Assembly: GCA_011634665.1 (NCBI GenBank)
Contig: WAEK01000019.1
Span: 124,001 to 188,000 of the forward strand
Reading direction: 5' to 3'
Origin: Mortierella sp. BCC40632
Taxonomy: Eukaryota > Mortierellomycota > Mortierellomycetes > Mortierellales > Mortierellaceae
DNA: 64,000 bases
Made by a program: the position numbers and the translations under genes. The stretch's first letter is position 1. Every line of letters starts with the position of its first letter. Positions 62,608-64,000 of this stretch are shown here, in pieces. Below the pieces are notes generated by a model, which worked only from the letters and a program-made list of their open reading frames with translations, had not been told where the DNA came from and made no database searches.

Positions 62608-63000
62608 TGTCCCAATCAACCACCACCTCCTATCAACAACCTCCATCCTGCTGCATGCATCTGCCCCTGCTCCTCCCATCAAGCTTCGCCGCGGCTGCTG
62701 CTGAAACACAAGACCCCCGCAACCACCACCGTCCGCCTCAACGCCATCCTCGCGTCGAGCAGCCCGCCCCCGCCTCCTCTTCTTGCTGCTGCCCCTGCCG
62801 CACTGCTGCCTGCCGCTGCCGCTGCTGCGTCCGCCTCAACGCCAAGCACGCCGTCGACATCAGCCCAAGGCCAGGCTGCCGCTACTGCTGCTGCTGCTGT
62901 CAGCACTGCACCCGCTCCATCCTCTACCTCTTCATCGAAATCTCAATCGCAAGCCCAGTCGTCCAAGTCGACATCCTCGACGTAAACACTGATGGATTCC
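62608..63000 (+). CDS. Possible first exon of a low-complexity protein
   Basis: After a long pyrimidine tract an ATG at 62608 opens a frame (MSQSTTTSYQQPPSCC). The most protein-like composition (Ala/Ser/Pro/Thr-rich: AILASSSPPPPPLL, SASTPSTPSTSAQGQ, KSQSQAQSSKS) lies in the next frame over, from about 62640 to 62985, and has no ATG nearby. Either an intron or start further away feeds that frame, or the first frame is used. Codons of the second frame run into a GTAAAC donor-like site at 62984. A real gene beginning here and extending beyond the right edge is plausible; its product is unknown. Confidence 0.35.
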
Positions 63001-63358
63001 GCTGGCCGGGAAGCCAAAGAAAAAAATTATTGAGAGAAAGAGAAAGAGAAAAAGAGAAAGAGAAAGGGAGAAAGAGAGAGAAAAGAGAAAAGAAAGGCTT
63101 TGCTTGTGATCATATTGATCGATCATTCGAACGGATTCGGGACGTACTGCGGGGCTGAGAGCCATTACTCATGGACCTTTGGGGGGGAAGAGAGGGGGGG
63201 AAGAGGGGGACGAGGACGGGAAAAAAAGGTTTTTTTCACTCAACCTCCAGCACACACCTACTACTACACCTTTCTTTGCACTTTGAAAAAAAAAAAAAAA
63301 CTCATTCCATGCACAAATCCATCCGACCCAAATCAGAAAAGGAAAAGTATGCGGGTGT

Positions 63359-63407
<49 letters not shown>

Positions 63408-63874
63408 AGGAGAGCATATGCGTGTGTGCGTATATGTGTATGCGTGTACTAGCAAAAGAGTCCGATGACAACAGCAGCGGCAGCGATGCCCTCGATGGCA
63501 GCAAGCGTCCAATGCAGCGTTGCCACATGGCAGCCTGCTGTGGCTGGTGACCTGCGGGTTACTGCGGCTGATCAAGTGTCGACCACCTTTTGGATCTGCG
63601 ACTGATCATCGGCCAGAAAAAAAAAAAGACAGAAAAAAAAAAAAGGACCGTACAGGCGGCAAGTGATTTTTTTTTTACTGCGTGCCACTGAACGTACACA
63701 CAGGAGACAGAGAGAGAGAGTGAGAGAGTGAGAGATAGAATGAGAGAGAGTGAGAGAGTATCTGCTGTGTGTGCTCAACTCTGTTTGCTGAAAGAGACAA
63801 GGGCGACAGGACCTTTTTTCTATTTGACTTTTTTCGGCTCTCTCCTGACTGATCTCGATCGAAAGAAAGACCTA

Positions 63875-63905
<31 letters not shown>

Positions 63906-64000
63906 GGAATCGTCGCAAATTCATCCTTGGATCCCATCCCATCGCTCGAAAGTGTCTTTCCCAATCCACACCCCATCTGGGTGTTGCTCTACCTGCTGAC
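63001..64000. other. Simple-repeat-rich right end
   Basis: G-rich (63181-63222), A-runs, GT, GA and CA microsatellites. An exon-like frame at 63447-63549 (KESDDNSSGSDALDGSKRPM) follows a CTAG acceptor-like site and ends at a GTGACC donor-like site; it may be an exon of the gene beginning near 62.6 kb. Confidence 0.4.
63357..63407 (+). repeat. (GT)n microsatellite
   Basis: Pure GT run, part of a cluster of simple repeats (also GA at 63700-63760 and CA at 63876-63902) filling the right end of the window. Confidence 0.95.

Overview
The window looks like nuclear DNA of an early-diverging filamentous fungus, most probably a Mortierella-type species (Mortierellomycotina). The support is many short GT-AG introns (about 70-210 bases) with long poly-T/A runs, a Crinkler-type effector gene, a fungal multi-HAMP sensor kinase relic, a PalB-type calpain, Kre9-like and Atg17-like proteins, and DIRS-type retroelements. 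The genus is inferred from gene style, not from a marker gene. Exon coordinates were worked out by hand from splice signals and reading phase.

Layout. 1-1206: 5' part of a Crinkler (CRN) gene on the minus strand, running off the left edge. 1.8-6.1 kb: a nest of transposon relics made of a DIRS-like element (ORF1/gag, inverted terminal repeats and internal complementary repeat), a hAT transposase tail with a satellite-like array inside it, and a second, 5'-truncated DIRS element with RNase H and an open tyrosine recombinase. 7.3-16.5 kb: a secreted beta-trefoil-like protein, a four-TM protein with PPxY/LPxY motifs, a Kre9/Knh1-like GPI protein, a DUF2236 (MpaB/Lcp-like) oxygenase and a small secreted peptide candidate. 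16.8-22.0 kb: PalB/calpain-7-like protease (16 exons, minus). 25.2-27.6 kb: CDP-diacylglycerol synthase (minus). 28.7-29.7 kb: a secreted protein of unknown family. 31.1 kb: a 218-bp hAT-type MITE with perfect 8-bp target duplication. 32.5-36.3 kb: PIF1-family helicase (minus). 39.9-42.8 kb: a HAMP-repeat-only remnant of a group III hybrid histidine kinase. 44.6-49.9 kb: cohesin SMC3 (minus). 50.5-52.6 kb: ATG17-like autophagy scaffold (minus). 53.2-55.3 kb: PWWP plus Tudor-like reader (minus), sharing a roughly 190-bp divergent promoter with an ALY/REF-like mRNA export factor (55.4-57.2 kb, plus). 58.3-61.8 kb: RIC8 G-alpha exchange factor (plus). 62-64 kb: simple repeats and the probable beginning of another gene.

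The genes are ordinary monocistronic eukaryotic units with no operon or obvious metabolic cluster. The most notable signals are the readable DIRS terminal-repeat architecture, the intact hAT MITE, three 90-bp repeats encoding SUMO-interacting-motif-like cores in PIF1, the kinase-less HAMP gene, and loss of one of the two tandem lysines at the Eco1 acetylation site of SMC3.
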